Notes: generated by a model from the sequence alone, not told the origin. A DNA stretch of 64,000 nt from Paramecium octaurelia (GCA_905182995.1 CAJJDP010000096.1:62001-126000); one strand, 5' to 3'; shown: positions 45,028-60,494, counted from the first letter of the stretch. Program-made: numbers and translations.

Positions 45028-46414
45028 TCAATTACTTTTTTATTTTTTTTATTTTACACTCAACTTCCTCCCATGTGATTTATCATACATATATAAAGTT
45101 ATATTGCATAATGTACCCAAAATAGTGACCATTCGAATAAATTACATCATTTAGACATAAGATTATTAGGTTTCATCTTGAATAATTGATCCAACTATCA
45201 GAGGCAAAAGGGATAGGCCGATATTCTAAATTGATGTTACAACTCCGAATCCAGTACCTTAAGCGTTGGCTTTAATGCATAAAGGAATGCATGGCCAAAT
45301 AACGGGAGCAAAAATTGCAAATGATAGACCACTAATTGATTAAGCCAATAATGTTAAATTATGGCAAGTGTCATTTATACAATTAAGTTCTACACAGTAT
45401 AAAGAAGTAGAAATTAAGAGTAAAACACCGGAGACGAGAATAATTAAAGGTCTTTATCCAATTTTATCAACAAAACCACCAAAAATCGGAGTAATGATTG
45501 CACTAATGTAATAAGGCAGGCTGTAAAAAAATGTGGCTTCCTAATCTTGAAGTTGGTATCTGTATATTATGAATATATGTAATACCTAATTTTAAACATT
45601 TGCAAAGAATTTTATTACAAAACTATGAAAGCACTATATGATAATACACAAGTCAAAGATACGAGATAGAAATCCAATTTAAATTGTTTAATATCTGATA
45701 GACTTACATTAGATTATTCCTCATCCTTTTTGATTTATCCATCTCTAAAATCACTTATTTTATCCATTTCAATTTGAATAAATGAAACCCCCCATACAAT
45801 TAGGATGATGATACAACAAATCATCATGCAAGACTGAAAGCTTTCATTAAATTGAACATATGTGTATCTCAGCAAATTTACTCCTAAAACTGATCCTAAT
45901 CTTGTAAATGTTAGTTTTAAACTAAATTTTGATATATAATTAATACCCAAATGCTAAGGCCATCTCTTAACCAACAAACCATTTGCTAACAATAGAACTC
46001 TATGCCACACTCATGCAAATTTCACCACCCATGCCCATTAGCATCATGCCAATTTTCAAATAGTTGTAGTTCAAAATTAGGGATCCGTAATAACATAAAG
46101 CTAGAAATGTTTAGAAATAAAATTGTACCTTATCCAAACACAAGAAAGGCTGCAAATGAAACCAAAGAGGTTCTTATTCCTATCTTATCAATGATAATTC
46201 CTCCAAAAAATGGGAATATAACATTAGGCAAGGAATAAAATGTAAATAGTTGATTAATATCCGATTATTAAATAGAGAATTGCAACTTCATCTAGGATGC
46301 TAAAACAGATGGAAAATCACTGCACAAACAACATCCAACTTAAAATATGCAAGTCATTGCCAAAAATAACCATCTTAACGAAGTTTAATGCCAAGACACT
46401 TATTTCTTATCCAT
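45028..46414 (-). CDS. Major facilitator superfamily transporter, MFSD1-like
   Basis: A multi-span transporter. The N-terminal half reads 'SLRWLFLAMTCIFQVGCCLC' then 'FPFFGGIIIDKIGIRTSLVS', the MFS loop 2-3 motif (GxxxD(K/R)xG). A second copy of the motif in the C-terminal half ('PIFGGFVDKIGQRPLIILV') is followed by 'GTGFGVVTSIQNIGLSLLPL'. The order and motifs suggest the MFSD1 group (lysosomal peptide-type carriers), which is tentative. Several introns (one about 28 nt near 46100) are needed; not all boundaries were fixed. Confidence 0.75.
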
Positions 46415-46682
46415 TTTTATATTAAATTTATATTCTTAATAATTTACCTAAGAGAGTTTTAATTCTAAAGATTGACTTTCCATATACTATTCATAAAATT
46501 GGAATGAATGTTATAAAGAATGTTTTATAGGTTGGAGACTATATTAAAGATAGAATTATTTTTATATAATTTGTTAATTAATTATATAAATATAATTATT
46601 ATAACGGATTGAAAACTAAAAATGAAAAGTATTCTGAAGTAAATGGCTATCTTTATAAGTTAGTTAATCGAAGTAAACATTA

Positions 46683-47802
46683 ATGCTGCATGTGGCTAAC
46701 AGTATAATAAAAAATGCAAAAAATGATTTTACAGTAAAAGATTGCGATGTGCCAACAATTAATAAGATCCCAGCATCAAAGCGAATTCAGACAAAACCAA
46801 AAGAAAATGCTCTAAGTGAATACAATGTAATCACAAGATGTGTAACAGAATAAAGAAAAAGCTCAGGTATACTTATTGTTTGATTAGTCACCGAAACTAG
46901 TATTAATGAATAAAAAGAACAAAAAAGAATTCCATCTTATTGTATGAAATGGTTAAACTATAAATATCATAAGAAAGTAAATAATTGAAATTAAAAAATA
47001 GGAATTTGTTTAATTGGAGTAGCAATTTTACAAAATACTATAATTATAACCTGAAAAAGAAGTTGTTCAATAAATTGAAAGAGATCTTTCAAGAACTATA
47101 AAGGCAGAAAACTACTTTAAAGAAATAAGAAATATACTTATTGCATTTTCAGTCTATGATCCAAATATTGGATATGTTTAAGGAATGAATTACATAGCTT
47201 CTATATTATTCAATCATGCAAAATAAGAGTGGATTGCATTTTGGCTATTTGTGAATTTAATAGAGTAAATGGAAATTAGAGATATTTTTTAATTATCACT
47301 TAATGCAATAAACAAATACTCTAAAATCTTAGATTTTCTTGTGAGTAGGTTTTTACCTAAAGCATATGAAAATTTAGGTTTAAAATAGGTCAATACTGAT
47401 TTATACATTCAATAATGGATACTCAGTTTGCTATTGCAATTTATTCCATTTGAATATACCTAAATGTATTTGGATGGATTATTCAAATAAGGAATATCAT
47501 ATTTTTACATGATAGCATTAACAATCATTAAAGTATTCGACAAACCAATACAAGAAGAGGATTAAATAGAAATCTTAATTTTGTTAACATCAAAACAATA
47601 TGTAATATTGAATTATTAATTTATTTAGAGTTAATTGAAATGGCCATCTATATTAGCTCTATAATGGGACATAAATCCAGGTGAATTGAGGGTGCTGTTA
47701 GATTGTTTTGATAGTGACACCAATACTTTTCACAAACCAAAATTCTAAACCCATTGCTCACAGCTTACAACAAATTTCTTCCAATTTATAAAATGTAGTT
47801 GA
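46683..47802 (+). CDS. TBC-domain Rab GTPase-activating protein
   Basis: A protein of about 357 residues. The TBC domain covers most of it from residue 90 on: 'QKRIPSYCMKWLNYKYHKK', the arginine-finger region 'IERDLSRT', the Gln-finger motif 'IGYVQGMNYIASILF', 'FWLFVNLIE' and 'MYLDGLFKQGISYFYMIAL'. Both catalytic fingers are kept, so GAP activity toward a Rab is likely. Introns are 46867-46887 and 46977-47001. A further 27-nt in-frame intron near 47600 is possible. Convergent with the Gln-rich gene. Confidence 0.85.
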
Positions 47803-48137
47803 ATTCTATCTGTTATAATTTGAGATTTTCAAAATTTTATTTGATTTTCTTTTTTATTCCTAAATATGACTACTCTCAATTATCAATAGTTATTTCATAT
47901 GTTCTATCCTAAATCACTAATACAAGAGTTGAATTGTCCAAATAATTAAGCACATTAGAAAGAAATTACCAAACCTAATAATCTCTATAACTCATGCAAA
48001 TGCCTTTGTACCTTAAACAAAGTAATCTATTTAGAATTATAACCTCCCTAAGAAATGGCAGTAATTCTAAACTTAAATAATTGAAACGCTCAGCCCTTAG
48101 TAGATGTTAATTAAAATTGATTAGAAATATATATATA
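47803..48137. other. Spacer between convergent genes
   Basis: About 335 bp; no feature seen. Confidence 0.4.
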
Positions 48138-50876
<2,739 letters not shown>

Positions 50877-51074
50877 GTATTAAATTTTTGGAAATTGTGG
50901 AGGAAGTAATAACAAAATAAATTTATTTTCAACAATAAAATATTGTTTATATTTACAAAGTAGTAATATTTCACATATTCTCACCCAATGTTTAAATTAT
51001 CGAAATAATGAAACTTCAATATTAGCTGCAACATCAAGAAGAGTGATATGCCTTATTTAATAGCTGAAGGTTAT

Positions 51075-51269
51075 TCAATATGAAATTTAGATAGCACATT
51101 TGGAATCCAAATTAACTTTGATAAAATATTCAATAGTTGTGAAAGCAACTTCTCCATCTTAATATTAACAATTTAATGATGGATCACTGTAATGAATCTC
51201 TTCACAATCTGAATTTTCATTCTCAGTATTAACAATCTTTTTCTAAAGATTTTGTAAGCACTTCCTCAT
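51075..51269 (-). CDS. Small hypothetical protein (64 aa)
   Basis: An open frame with protein-like content ('NTENENSDCEEIHYSDPSLN', 'VAFTTIEYFIKVNLDSK') in the 820-bp stretch 50877-51696, which otherwise shows no gene. It may be one exon of a longer gene whose other parts I could not join. Confidence 0.35.
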
Positions 51270-51696
51270 TTAGAGATGAGTTTCTTGTTTATTTTGATAT
51301 GATTATTTAGAATTTAATTATGTGGTTTGCATATATTATTAGTAATTCTATTTCATTTAAATAATAAATTGAACATTAAGAAAGGAAAATAGAAAAGATT
51401 ACGATTTCATTATTGTAGTATTTCTATTTTGATAATTGATACAGAAATGTTATTTTAACTTATCAAAATTTTGAAACTACGATGTTAGTTGATCAGATCA
51501 GGAATTTAGTTTCATTTAAATTTCTAATCTTTAATTTTGTAATTTCATGTTATTTTCAAGATTACTAAAGCATTAATATAGCAACCACTTACCTTTATCT
51601 TTATTCATTAGATATTCAGTAAATGCAAGAATGATTTCTTCATTTCTTAATTCATGTATATATATAAAATATTCTCTTATGTTTTGTACTATAAAC

Positions 51697-52959
51697 TCAT
51701 TATTATTCATTTTCAATTAAGGCAGCAGCACCCATACCAGTAGCAATACACATAGAAATAACACCGTATTTGGCCTTCTTTCTCTTCATTTCTGGTAATA
51801 AAGTGGCAACTTATCTGGCACCAGTGCATCCTAAAATTAGCTATTCGATATACCTAATGGATGTCCTAAAGCAATAGCACCACCCTTTGGATTAACTCTG
51901 CTTGGTTCAATTCCAATCTTTTCAACTGAGTAAACAGATTAACTGGCAAAGGCTTCATTAATTTCATAGATGCAGATATCATTTGGTTTCAAAGCATTTT
52001 TTTATAATAATTATGGGATAGCAGCAGCTGGTCCAATACCCATGATATTGGGTGGTACACCAGCAACAGTGTAATCAACAAATCTAGCTAAGATGGGTAA
52101 TCCCAATTTCTTGGCAACAGATCTTCTAGCTAAAAGAACTGCAGCAGCACCATCAGTAACTTAAGAGGAGTTACCAGCTGTTGTTGATCCATCCTTTCCA
52201 AAGGCAGGCTTTAATTTGCCAAGTCCTTCAAGAGTGGTTTCCTTTCTGATTCCATCATCTTCTGTAACAATGACTTCTTTAGTTTTATCTCCATCTTTAA
52301 TGAAGGTCTTGACTGGAATTATCTCATCCTTGAATAATCCTTCTGATTATGCTTTGTAAGCCTTTTATTGGGATTCATAAGCAAATTTATCTTATTACAA
52401 TCTTGTGACTCCAAATTGGGCTGCAACATTCTCAGATGTTTATCCCATACCCAATAAGCAATCTCTTGCACATGGATGATCAAAGATGGCATCACTGAGT
52501 AATTCAGCGTTCATTTGACTTTACATATCATACATAGTCATTTGTTCAACTCCAGCTCCAATACCAATATCCAACATTCCAGATCTAATTTTGGCAGCAA
52601 TGACAGCGCATGCTTCAATTCCTGATGAACAGAATCTATTGATTGCTGTCAAACAAGTTGTATCTGGGAATCCAGACAAGAAGGCAGCCATTTTAGATAC
52701 AATGGCACCACTTCCAGGTTGATTGACATTACCAACAACGATGTCTTGGATCAATTTTGGATCAACCTTAGTTCTTTCCAAAAGACCTGTGAAGGCTGTG
52801 CTAAGAAGGATTTCAGGGGGAGTGTCTCTCAATAATCCTCTTTTGGCTTTGGTCAAAGGGGTTCTAACAGCTCCACAAATGACTACGTCGTTGTCACTTC
52901 TGGGTGGAACAGGTGTACAATTATTGACTTAAGCACTGAGATGTTGGACTCTTTACATG
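51697..52959 (-). CDS. 3-ketoacyl-CoA thiolase (acetyl-CoA acyltransferase)
   Basis: A thiolase of about 405 residues, closest in pattern to peroxisomal ACAA1. Motifs: 'VGNVNQPGSGAI', active-site Cys in 'NRFCSSGIEA', 'GAGVEQMTMYD', 'GNSSQVTDGAAAVLL', 'YEINEAFASQ', 'NPKGGAIALGHPLGCTGARQ', and Cys in 'ISMCIATGMGAAA'. All catalytic residues (Cys, His, Cys) are present, so it should cleave 3-ketoacyl-CoA in beta-oxidation. A sure intron is 51831-51853. The N-terminus is uncertain: the ATG at 52959 connects only through an atypical 22-nt intron at 52929-52950. Confidence 0.93.
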
Positions 52960-53037
52960 AATAAGATATTTTATTTAATTAAATTGCAAATAATTGTTTT
53001 TGTATTTAGATAAATCTCTATTCCTAAAAATTAGAAT

Positions 53038-54389
53038 TCATGGAATGTTAATTGGAACATACACAAATGGGAAGAAATCCTCAGTGTCTTCTAATTCTTC
53101 TTTTGTTCCATATAATCCTACTTGAGAAGGATCAGCAAACAATTTCAACAGGGATTATTAAACCTTCTTCTCTTTTCCTTGATCTGGCTATTAGATTATA
53201 TAGAATTCATTCATACTTTAAGTATGCATTAAATATTTGGTTCAGCAGCTCCGAATCTCATAGCAATGTCCACAACTAATCTGAGGACCTTCAAATGCAT
53301 ATATGTAATGTATAAGTCACTAAATGCTTTTTCGCATGCTTATTTTAAAGTAGTCTATATAATTATAAAGAAGTTCAGATACATTCATATGATCTGATTT
53401 GGACTTGAGATCCAATCTCAATTTTTCTCTTTCTTTTGATTCTTATGATTTATATTCAAATTCTTTAACAGTAATTCTCAATTTATCTCTTGCCTTTTAA
53501 ATGAATTCCTCGACTGGAGTTTACTTCTACTTCTTTCCCTTTTCATCATCGCCCTTATCAGCAACATCGATGTCATGATCCTTATCGAAAGATTGCTTAA
53601 CAATCACAACTCTCCAAATTGTCAAATTATCTTTATCTTCAATTTAGAATTATCTATATATTTATTGTCTAATAAAAACCTTGCTGATTATGGCACAACA
53701 TTTTCACATAAAAATTCATAACAAGCCAACCATTCTTAAATCTATGTCTTTGGTACAATAGCCACCAAAGTTGTTAGAAAATCGCTGTAAATGAAATCTC
53801 TTGGTTTGACGATTGGTTCCTTTAAGACATCGACCAAGTCCCTCACCAATAGATTTCCTTCCTTCCTTGCCACTTATTAACTCTGATTCTTCAATTCTTA
53901 ATAACTTGTTGATTTTTGTCTCAAATCAGTCTCCACATGAGTTGCTCTCTAATCAGCATAAATAAATTCTTTACAGATGAAATTGCCTTGACTAATTCGG
54001 TTAATGCTGATGCTCTTGGGAAGGTTTGGTCATTCCATTTGAATTAGAATAAGAAATTCTCAATGCTCTCTAAGAATAATATTTCTTTTCATACATGGTC
54101 CTTCTTTCAACTCAATTGTGAAATCATAACTAACCTTCTCTGTCACATCCAAATATTATCTCTCTATCTTCTTCAACAAACTCTCAACAACTGATTCTTA
54201 TTTCAATAAACTATCATTGATGAACATTAAGTGATCCAAATTCCCCAACTTGAATTTTCCTATCTCAGTCTGCAAAATTTTTCCTTTAGCCTATCTCGAT
54301 ATTCCAGATGTAAGAACGTGTTTCTCCATCTCCAACCAAGCCGTATTTTCATTAGACTTATGAGGTGCACCAATCAGATAGTATACCAT
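53038..54389 (-). CDS. ATP6V1C: V-type proton ATPase subunit C
   Basis: A 422-residue stalk subunit that bridges V1 and Vo and is released on reversible disassembly. Family features are 'MVYYLIGAPHK' at the start, 'LGNLDHLMFINDSLLKQES', 'DLVDVLKEP', 'SDFLTTLVAIVPKTQIQEWL', 'ENVVPQSAR', 'MHLKVLRLVVDIAMRFG' and 'EDFFPFVYVPINIP' at the end. Introns at 53188-53216, 53355-53382 and 53654-53679 close the frame. A Lys/Asp-rich insertion ('DVADKGDDEKGKKQKQ') appears specific to this lineage. Confidence 0.93.
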
Positions 54390-54911
54390 TTGTTATATTA
54401 AGATATTTTAATTTAATCTGCAAATACTTATTACTTCTCTAAAGAAATACTTTTCATTTTATCATCAAAGCGCATTCTTCACAAAAACATCATATTTATA
54501 ATTGTCTATTTTATATAATAACAGCAACACTCTTATTGTTAAAAAAAAAGGATATATAATATGTAATAACATAAATAAAAATTCAGAATTCTGTTTATTT
54601 ATTATATTCTTATAACTTTCTTATAGAACTAATCAAATTTTTTAAGATAAATTAATATATTTTCTATTTATTATTCAAAATGCATTAGATAGCTTAGATT
54701 ATACTATCAATTATAAACTTTATTTGCTTTTAGATTCTCTAAAATATATGCATAAAAAATTTAAATGTAAAAATAAAAGTTTAAATCAAAATTATTGATT
54801 GAACGTCAAAACCGAATACTTCATGCATAACTTAATTACATTGTTTCAAATCAAGGCTACTACTTAAAAATAAAAAGTAATAAAAATTTAACATCATTTT
54901 TAGATTTAACT
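54390..54911. other. Spacer, no gene seen
   Basis: About 520 bp of A+T-rich DNA between divergent genes. Confidence 0.45.
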
Positions 54912-55358
54912 ATGACATTAATTGAAGCTAATAATGATATTGAGGATATGCAAACAGGAAAGGGAATTGAATATATGGTGTTGAATTTGTGTTGATAGTT
55001 TCACAATTTAATTCCATCTTCTAAATAATTTGAACCATTCTTTATTCATCAAATGTTTTAATCCAAAAAATCAGTTCTTTTAAACTAAATTTTAGTTATT
55101 AAATTAAATTTAGCTGAACTAAGTATAACTATGCTTCATTCTAAAAAGTCAAATTCATGTTATAATTCTGGATATTTAAGTAACCTGGATGTTAATAAAT
55201 TAGATTAGAGGAATACTTTATTTTTCTATTAAAAAATTGATTTCATATATCATAGTGTTCCTCTACCCATTCGTTCTTTAATTTAAGAAAGGATAGATTA
55301 TTATTTCTCATAGATTTAAGATAGATATTTTTATAAAGGGTAATAAAATATGTTGTGA
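54912..55358 (+). CDS. Hypothetical protein (141 aa)
   Basis: Two exons joined by a 21-nt intron at 54978-54998 (GTG...TAG). The product starts 'MTLIEANNDIEDMQTGKGIE' and continues with a helical region ('QILVIKLNLAELSITML') and 'PIRSLIQERIDYYFSQIQD'. No family recognised. Exon joining is plausible but rests on frame alone. Confidence 0.5.
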
Positions 55359-55630
55359 TTGAATGTCCTTTTATTAAGAATTCTGATTTTTAATTAATTA
55401 TTTTAAAACCATTTCTTGCAATCCATATTTTTAAAATTTAATAATAAAGAAATAAAAATAGTTTACTAACATTGTATTAATTAAATAACCTATAATGAAC
55501 CTTTAAGGAGAGTAATACTATTTTCATTAATGGAAATCAAAATATTTTAAACTTGAATAGTGTTATATTGATATCATAAAGAAAGTATATAAAAGGTTGA
55601 TGGTATTAATGCAAATATAATTGCTGCATA

Positions 55631-56518
55631 TCATTAAATTGGCCTTTTTGATTTATAATATTCAATTTTATTATCTTTTTTTTCAATATCCTCCTTAATC
55701 AGTTGCTCTCCTAATCTGGCTAGATCCAAGTAATGATTTTAAGTGGAACAGATATTCTAAATATTAAGATTGTTTACTTCAGATAAATAGGTTTTAGATG
55801 TTTCTCCTTATTCTAACAGATCATCTATCATTTCATAGTCTTCAATTTTTTCGAGTTCATATTTCATCATGTACTTATCAAAGTTTGTATTGAAATCTAA
55901 ACATTTGTCATCAATATCTCTTAATGACTTCAAATGCAGGTATAATTTGTATGTTGAATCAAATTATTAAATAATTTATAAATTTTGAACTAGAATTTTA
56001 TTGCTTGCTAATTCATTCTAAGTTATTTAATTAACAATCATTTGCTAATACTTCAATTGATCATATTTTGGTTAAAGAATGCTTCTCAACTTATCCAAAA
56101 ATATTGGATGGTAAATTAAATCCTTTTCCCATCTTCTAATGACAGCATATGCTTTCTCAAGATCATCAATCTCATCCACTTAACTAAGCTAAAATTAACT
56201 CAATACTATGCAAAATCCATAATTAGCTTCTTCAACTTCTAGCCAAAACACTTTACATAGGGATGGTCCATCCTTTTAGCATGTTTTTCATCAAGGATGA
56301 TCTAATGAATGAGAAACAAATAGAGTTTCTTTCTCTCTTTTCGAGCACTAATAAACTCATTTTCAATAATGAAGGCAACCATGCCACTGTGTTCTGGGAA
56401 GGTAGAACAATAAGTCGATGTTTCTAAAAAAATTAAGTAAATGTTTAGTCATACATTTAATGGAATCTTATAATTCAGTGATTTCTCTCACTTATCTCTC
56501 CAATTGCTTGATGTCCAT
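55631..56518 (-). CDS. CTD-interacting (CID) domain protein, RPRD/Rtt103-like
   Basis: A 277-residue protein. The N-terminal CID (about 1-135) has the right-handed superhelix features 'QLERQVREITELQDSI', 'ARKERKKLYLFLIHQIIL', and 'VIRRWEKDLIYHPIFLDKL', the last typical of Rtt103/RPRD. CID proteins bind the phosphorylated C-terminal repeats of RNA polymerase II and take part in termination and 3'-end processing. A coiled coil follows. Introns are 56184-56206 and 56424-56454. The CTD-binding arginine could not be assigned by eye. Confidence 0.78.
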
Positions 56519-56734
56519 ATTAATATAATTTTTGGAATAATTATCACTTTAATTATTCTTCTTCAAGTTTCGAATTTATTAACTAAATATTGTGTCTACT
56601 CAAAATAGTGTAACCATATTAAAATACACATATATGTATAAGAAATAGTAACATAAGCACTAGGATTTCCTTGTTATTGATATATAATAGTCTATAATGA
56701 ATTAATGATATTTATTACATTCAAATAATAATTT

Positions 56735-57999
56735 ATGAGAAAGATATCTTATGGTTTCACATAATTGATGAAATTGCATTTACATGACTACCATGTCAAT
56801 CTTAAAGCCAAAATGGTTCCATTTGCTGGATATGAAATGCCTGTTCAATATCCATAGGGTGTTTTGAAGGAGCATTTATATTGCAGAGAATCATGTGGAT
56901 TATTTGATGTATCACACATGGGTTAAGTCAAAGTGTTTGGAGAGGATAGAATGAAATTCGTTGAAACTCTAACAACTGGAGAATTCTAAAGTATGTATTA
57001 TTGTCATAAATCAATCAATTAGCAAAGAAATCAGGACAGAGTGTTTTGTGCTTGATTTTGAATGAGAAGGCAGGCATCATAGATGATACAATAGTTGCTA
57101 AAAGAGATGATCACATGTATCAAATTTATTCAATCAAAAAGTCACATCGTTGTTAATGCTGGAAATAAGTTTATTGACATGAAACAAATGGATAAAATCA
57201 TTAAGGATTACAACTATAAAGTCTAATATGAGTATCTCAAAGATAAACCTTTGATTGCAGTATAAGGTAGTTATGTGAATCTATTTTTAGGTCCAAATGC
57301 TCACAAAGTATTGAATGAAGTCTTCGGAACTGAATACAATTTAGACAAGATACCATTTATGTTCATGGTGAATATCAAAAAGAACGGAATAGACTATCAA
57401 ATAAATAGATGTGGATACACAGGAGAAGATGGTTACGAAATATCTGTTGAGAGTTCTTAAGCATAAGAATTATGTGAAAAGTTATTGGCAACCAAAATGG
57501 CTTAATTCTGTGGTTTGGGAGCCAGAGATTCATTACGTCTAGAAGCTGGTTTATGTTTACATGGCCATGAGATGGATGACACTATATCCCCTTATGAAGC
57601 CAAGTTAATGTGGACTGTACGAAAGCCCAATGTATTTGACTTTATTTATTGTAATAGAAAGAGACTGGAAAATATAATGAATCTGCTGCTTTCATTGGTC
57701 GAGATGCCTTGCCACAAAGACAAAAAGATGCCAAATTCAAAAGAATGGGTTTCATTACTTAATCAGGAATCGCTAGACCCCCTTGTGATATTGAATTCCA
57801 AGGACAGAAGATTGGCTCTGTTACAAGTGGCACATATTCACCTAATTTGAAAAAAGGTTTAGGGTTTGCTTTCATTAATAATGAATATGCTAAAGATGGA
57901 ACTTAATTATAAGCAGATATAAGAGGATCCAAAGTAAATATCACTTTGAGTCCAACTCCATTTGTACCATAGAGATATTATAAACCCGAGAAAAAATGA
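56735..57999 (+). CDS. AMT: Glycine cleavage system T protein (aminomethyltransferase), mitochondrial
   Basis: A 393-residue folate-dependent enzyme that takes the aminomethyl group from H protein to make methylene-tetrahydrofolate and ammonia. Motifs: '[14 protein letters not shown]', '[12 protein letters not shown]', 'GIIDDTIV', '[13 protein letters not shown]', '[19 protein letters not shown]' (folate site region) and '[20 protein letters not shown]'. The upstream in-frame ATG at 56735 adds a basic amphipathic leader ('[19 protein letters not shown]'), fitting mitochondrial targeting. Introns are 56991-57022, 57117-57141 and 57632-57657. Confidence 0.95.
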
Positions 58000-58040
58000 T
58001 TAAATTTTTAATAGAAAATAAAAATCAATAAATTTTTCTA

Positions 58041-58730
58041 TCAATTTTTCTATCGAAGATTTTCTTTACAGAGTTACTTTCATAAAATCTGTTTGCAAAG
58101 GAAGATTCTTAATCTGAATTTATGTGGTAAGATCTTTAATAGTATCTTTATTGTACTTATTGAATTCTGTTGTATACTATCCTTCAAAACTAGCATTGAA
58201 TAATTTTGGACTTATCGGACGCATTAATTTTGAAGGAATTCTACTAAATTGTTATTATTAGTAATACGAAGATGTGCTTTCTTTGACTAAAGACTCGAGA
58301 TTTTCAGCAAAGGGTCCTCTAATTAAAATTTAATTTCATACATTTTTGCTATCTTTTATAAAGGAGATCTCTCGGTCTTCACATTTTTAAATTCTCGAGC
58401 ATAACTACTTTCCGAAATAAATGGCAAATTCTAGGGTTCCACTGGAGATGTATCTCTTGTTATCTTGCCAGGATATTTAGGTTTCCAATTTTAAAATTAA
58501 GATCTGTAAGTAGATAAATAAGAGGATTAACTTAAATTAGGATTGAAATCCTTTTTTGGAGATTTCATCTATTTTTCTAGCTTATATGGGAGATATTGGG
58601 ACTTATAATAAATATATTGTAGATACATTGTAGACACTCTCTGTGTATAGCTATTTAAGGTCTTTCCCCCACATTTAATCATGAGCCTTTGATTAATCTA
58701 ATTAAACATCTTGATTTCCAAGATTGACAT
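58041..58730 (-). CDS. Possible microtubule-associated protein with SYxxxF repeats
   Basis: A 212-residue protein. Repeated 'SYxxxF'-like units appear: 'SSYLSTYRSQF', 'SSYAREFKNV', 'SSYYQQQFSRI', 'TTEFNKY', spaced by Pro/Lys-rich sequence such as 'NWKPKYPG'. Such units recall ciliary microtubule inner or SAXO-type proteins; this is inference from pattern only. Introns are 58050-58077 and 58319-58341. The N-terminus is uncertain: methionines at 58730 and 58682 are both possible, the latter overlapping the previous gene's stop as ATGA. Confidence 0.55.
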
Positions 58731-59193
58731 TTTAATAATCTTTATTGTACTAACTTTATATAGCTTTTAATTGAATTTAATTTTTAAGTGCTTACAATTT
58801 AGATTGCTTGAGATAAAGAGCTTTTAATAAATATACAAAAATACTCATAATCCCTAAAAAAAAGGCTTGATTTGATTCAATTACTTCTTCTATAGTCTAA
58901 GATTTTTAAACCAAATCACTCCAAATTGGATGATCTGTTGGAAATATTTCGATAACAGTTTGATATAAACTCTTATCTGAATTTAAAGTCTCTAGTTTTG
59001 GTAGTAAATTTATTTAATTTTTTTATAGAGAATTGTGTAATCTTTGTTTCTGCTGTTTTAACTCCTCGTTTTGCTATCCATCATAATAATATTTTCTTAT
59101 TTCAAGTCTATCAGTAAATGGTAAGAGATTGTTTTTTTATTTAAGCAAGGATCGCTTCTTGGGTGATTGTTATGCTGCCTACTCCTAAGACAT
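58679..59193 (-). CDS. Hypothetical protein with C-terminal hydrophobic segment (160 aa)
   Basis: Starts 'MSQEQAAQQSPKKRSLLKQK' and is Gln/Lys-rich and helical, with a hydrophobic stretch near residue 135 ('FFLGIMSIFVYLLKALYL') that could be a tail anchor. A 32-nt intron at 58764-58795 leads to the TGA at 58679. Without it the frame runs on through the next gene, so the 3' end is not certain. Unknown family. Confidence 0.5.
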
Positions 59194-59419
59194 TTTCTCC
59201 TAGCTAACGGAGATATTCGTTGAAGGAAACAGATCACTACTTTAAAGTACAGGCTTAAATTCATTCCTGAAAAACATTAATATATATATAATTTAATAAT
59301 TATCATAATATTGCCTTATAAAATTTTATCAACTCTTATATCCTTAAATTTCCACTCTTCTATTATAATATTCTTTAAAGTTACATTTCTGATATTGAAA
59401 TAATGTTAAAACTATAAAA

Positions 59420-59887
59420 ATGAAATCAAAAATACGAAATCTTGAACTTTTCCACTCTCCTTTTGTGAATTCCAACAAAATTAATTATATTTTCAATGTT
59501 ATATTATAAAGCAAAAAGGATAGATATTATGAGTTTGATCTAATTCTATTCCTAATAAATAATCTTATTCTAGATTCTCATTAGATAGAGGATGTATTAT
59601 AAAAAAAGTTCAAATTGAAATCAGAATTAGAGTCTTAAGCATGACTCAATTAAAATAGATTTTTTATCAAAATTAGATATAAGAAGTTAAAAAAAATTAT
59701 TAATAATGGTATATATGCAATCCTTTAATAAGAACCATTGAATTATATAAAAATTATTGAAAATCCTAATAACATTATATTAACTAGAAGAACTTTATTA
59801 TTAGTTGTAAATAGTTAAGGAATTTTGATTTATAACCAATTCTCTTTATTATTATAAATAATTTGCAAAGACATAATACAATTGTGA
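59420..59887 (+). CDS. Hypothetical protein (146 aa or longer)
   Basis: Two exons with a 27-nt intron at 59632-59658. The product is Ile/Leu/Asn-rich ('NNLILDSHQIEDVLQKK', 'LLLVVNSQGILIYNQF'). The region 59888-60266 contains a further open stretch ('NILIILLQLGDEVISQAIKF') that may be additional exons, but no clean junction was found. Function unknown. Confidence 0.4.
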
Positions 59888-60266
59888 TCTATAAAATGAA
59901 ATTACTTTATTTAAGATGTTAGCACTTTTATAATGTATTTATATGAATAAATATTCTCCTACAAAAATTCAAGGATTAAACTAGATGATTTTCATGTTCT
60001 TTATTAGATTACCTTTAAAATATATTCATTAATTATCATATACAATATTATTAGGAATGAATTATTTTAAAATCAATCTTAATTTCTTAATCAAAAATAT
60101 CTTAATTATTTTATTGCAATTGGGTGATGAGGTCATATCTTAAGCTATAAAATTTGATTTAAGTGAAGAAATTGAGATATTATCGTTTTTATTGTATAGT
60201 AGCTAAAGATTAAAGACACGTTATTAACTCATCAATTCATATTTGTTTATTATATAAAATAAATCA

Positions 60267-60494
60267 TCAAAATCCAAGGTGCATGCTATAATAAACTATA
60301 TCTCCTTCTTTCAGATTTGCTTATTAGATTGTTTGATTATCATGCAATTCATCTTAGCCATGAGTTAATCTACAATTTGCAAGGACTGAGCCTTCTTTTT
60401 CACAGAACAATTATTTCAATTAAAGCACTGTATCATTTGGATTAACCTAAAATTCTAAATGCTATTCCATCATATTACAGATTATGATTTTCAT
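60267..60494 (-). CDS. Ubiquitin-like protein (75 aa)
   Basis: An intron-free 75-residue protein with a ubiquitin-like beta-grasp pattern: 'HLEFQVNPNDTVLQLKQLFC', 'CRLTHGQDELHDNQTI' (compare the RLI/GKxLxDxxT block of ubiquitin), and 'LKEGDIVYYSMHLGF' at the end. There is no C-terminal Gly-Gly, so it cannot be conjugated in the usual way; it may be a stand-alone UBL or an adaptor. Similarity is by motif order, not a database match. Confidence 0.65.

Noticed and set aside
51697-52959. PTS2-like peroxisomal signal in the thiolase N-terminus
   Set aside because: The apparent signal comes from a frame that does not connect to the enzyme when the bases are counted exactly, so no targeting claim is made.
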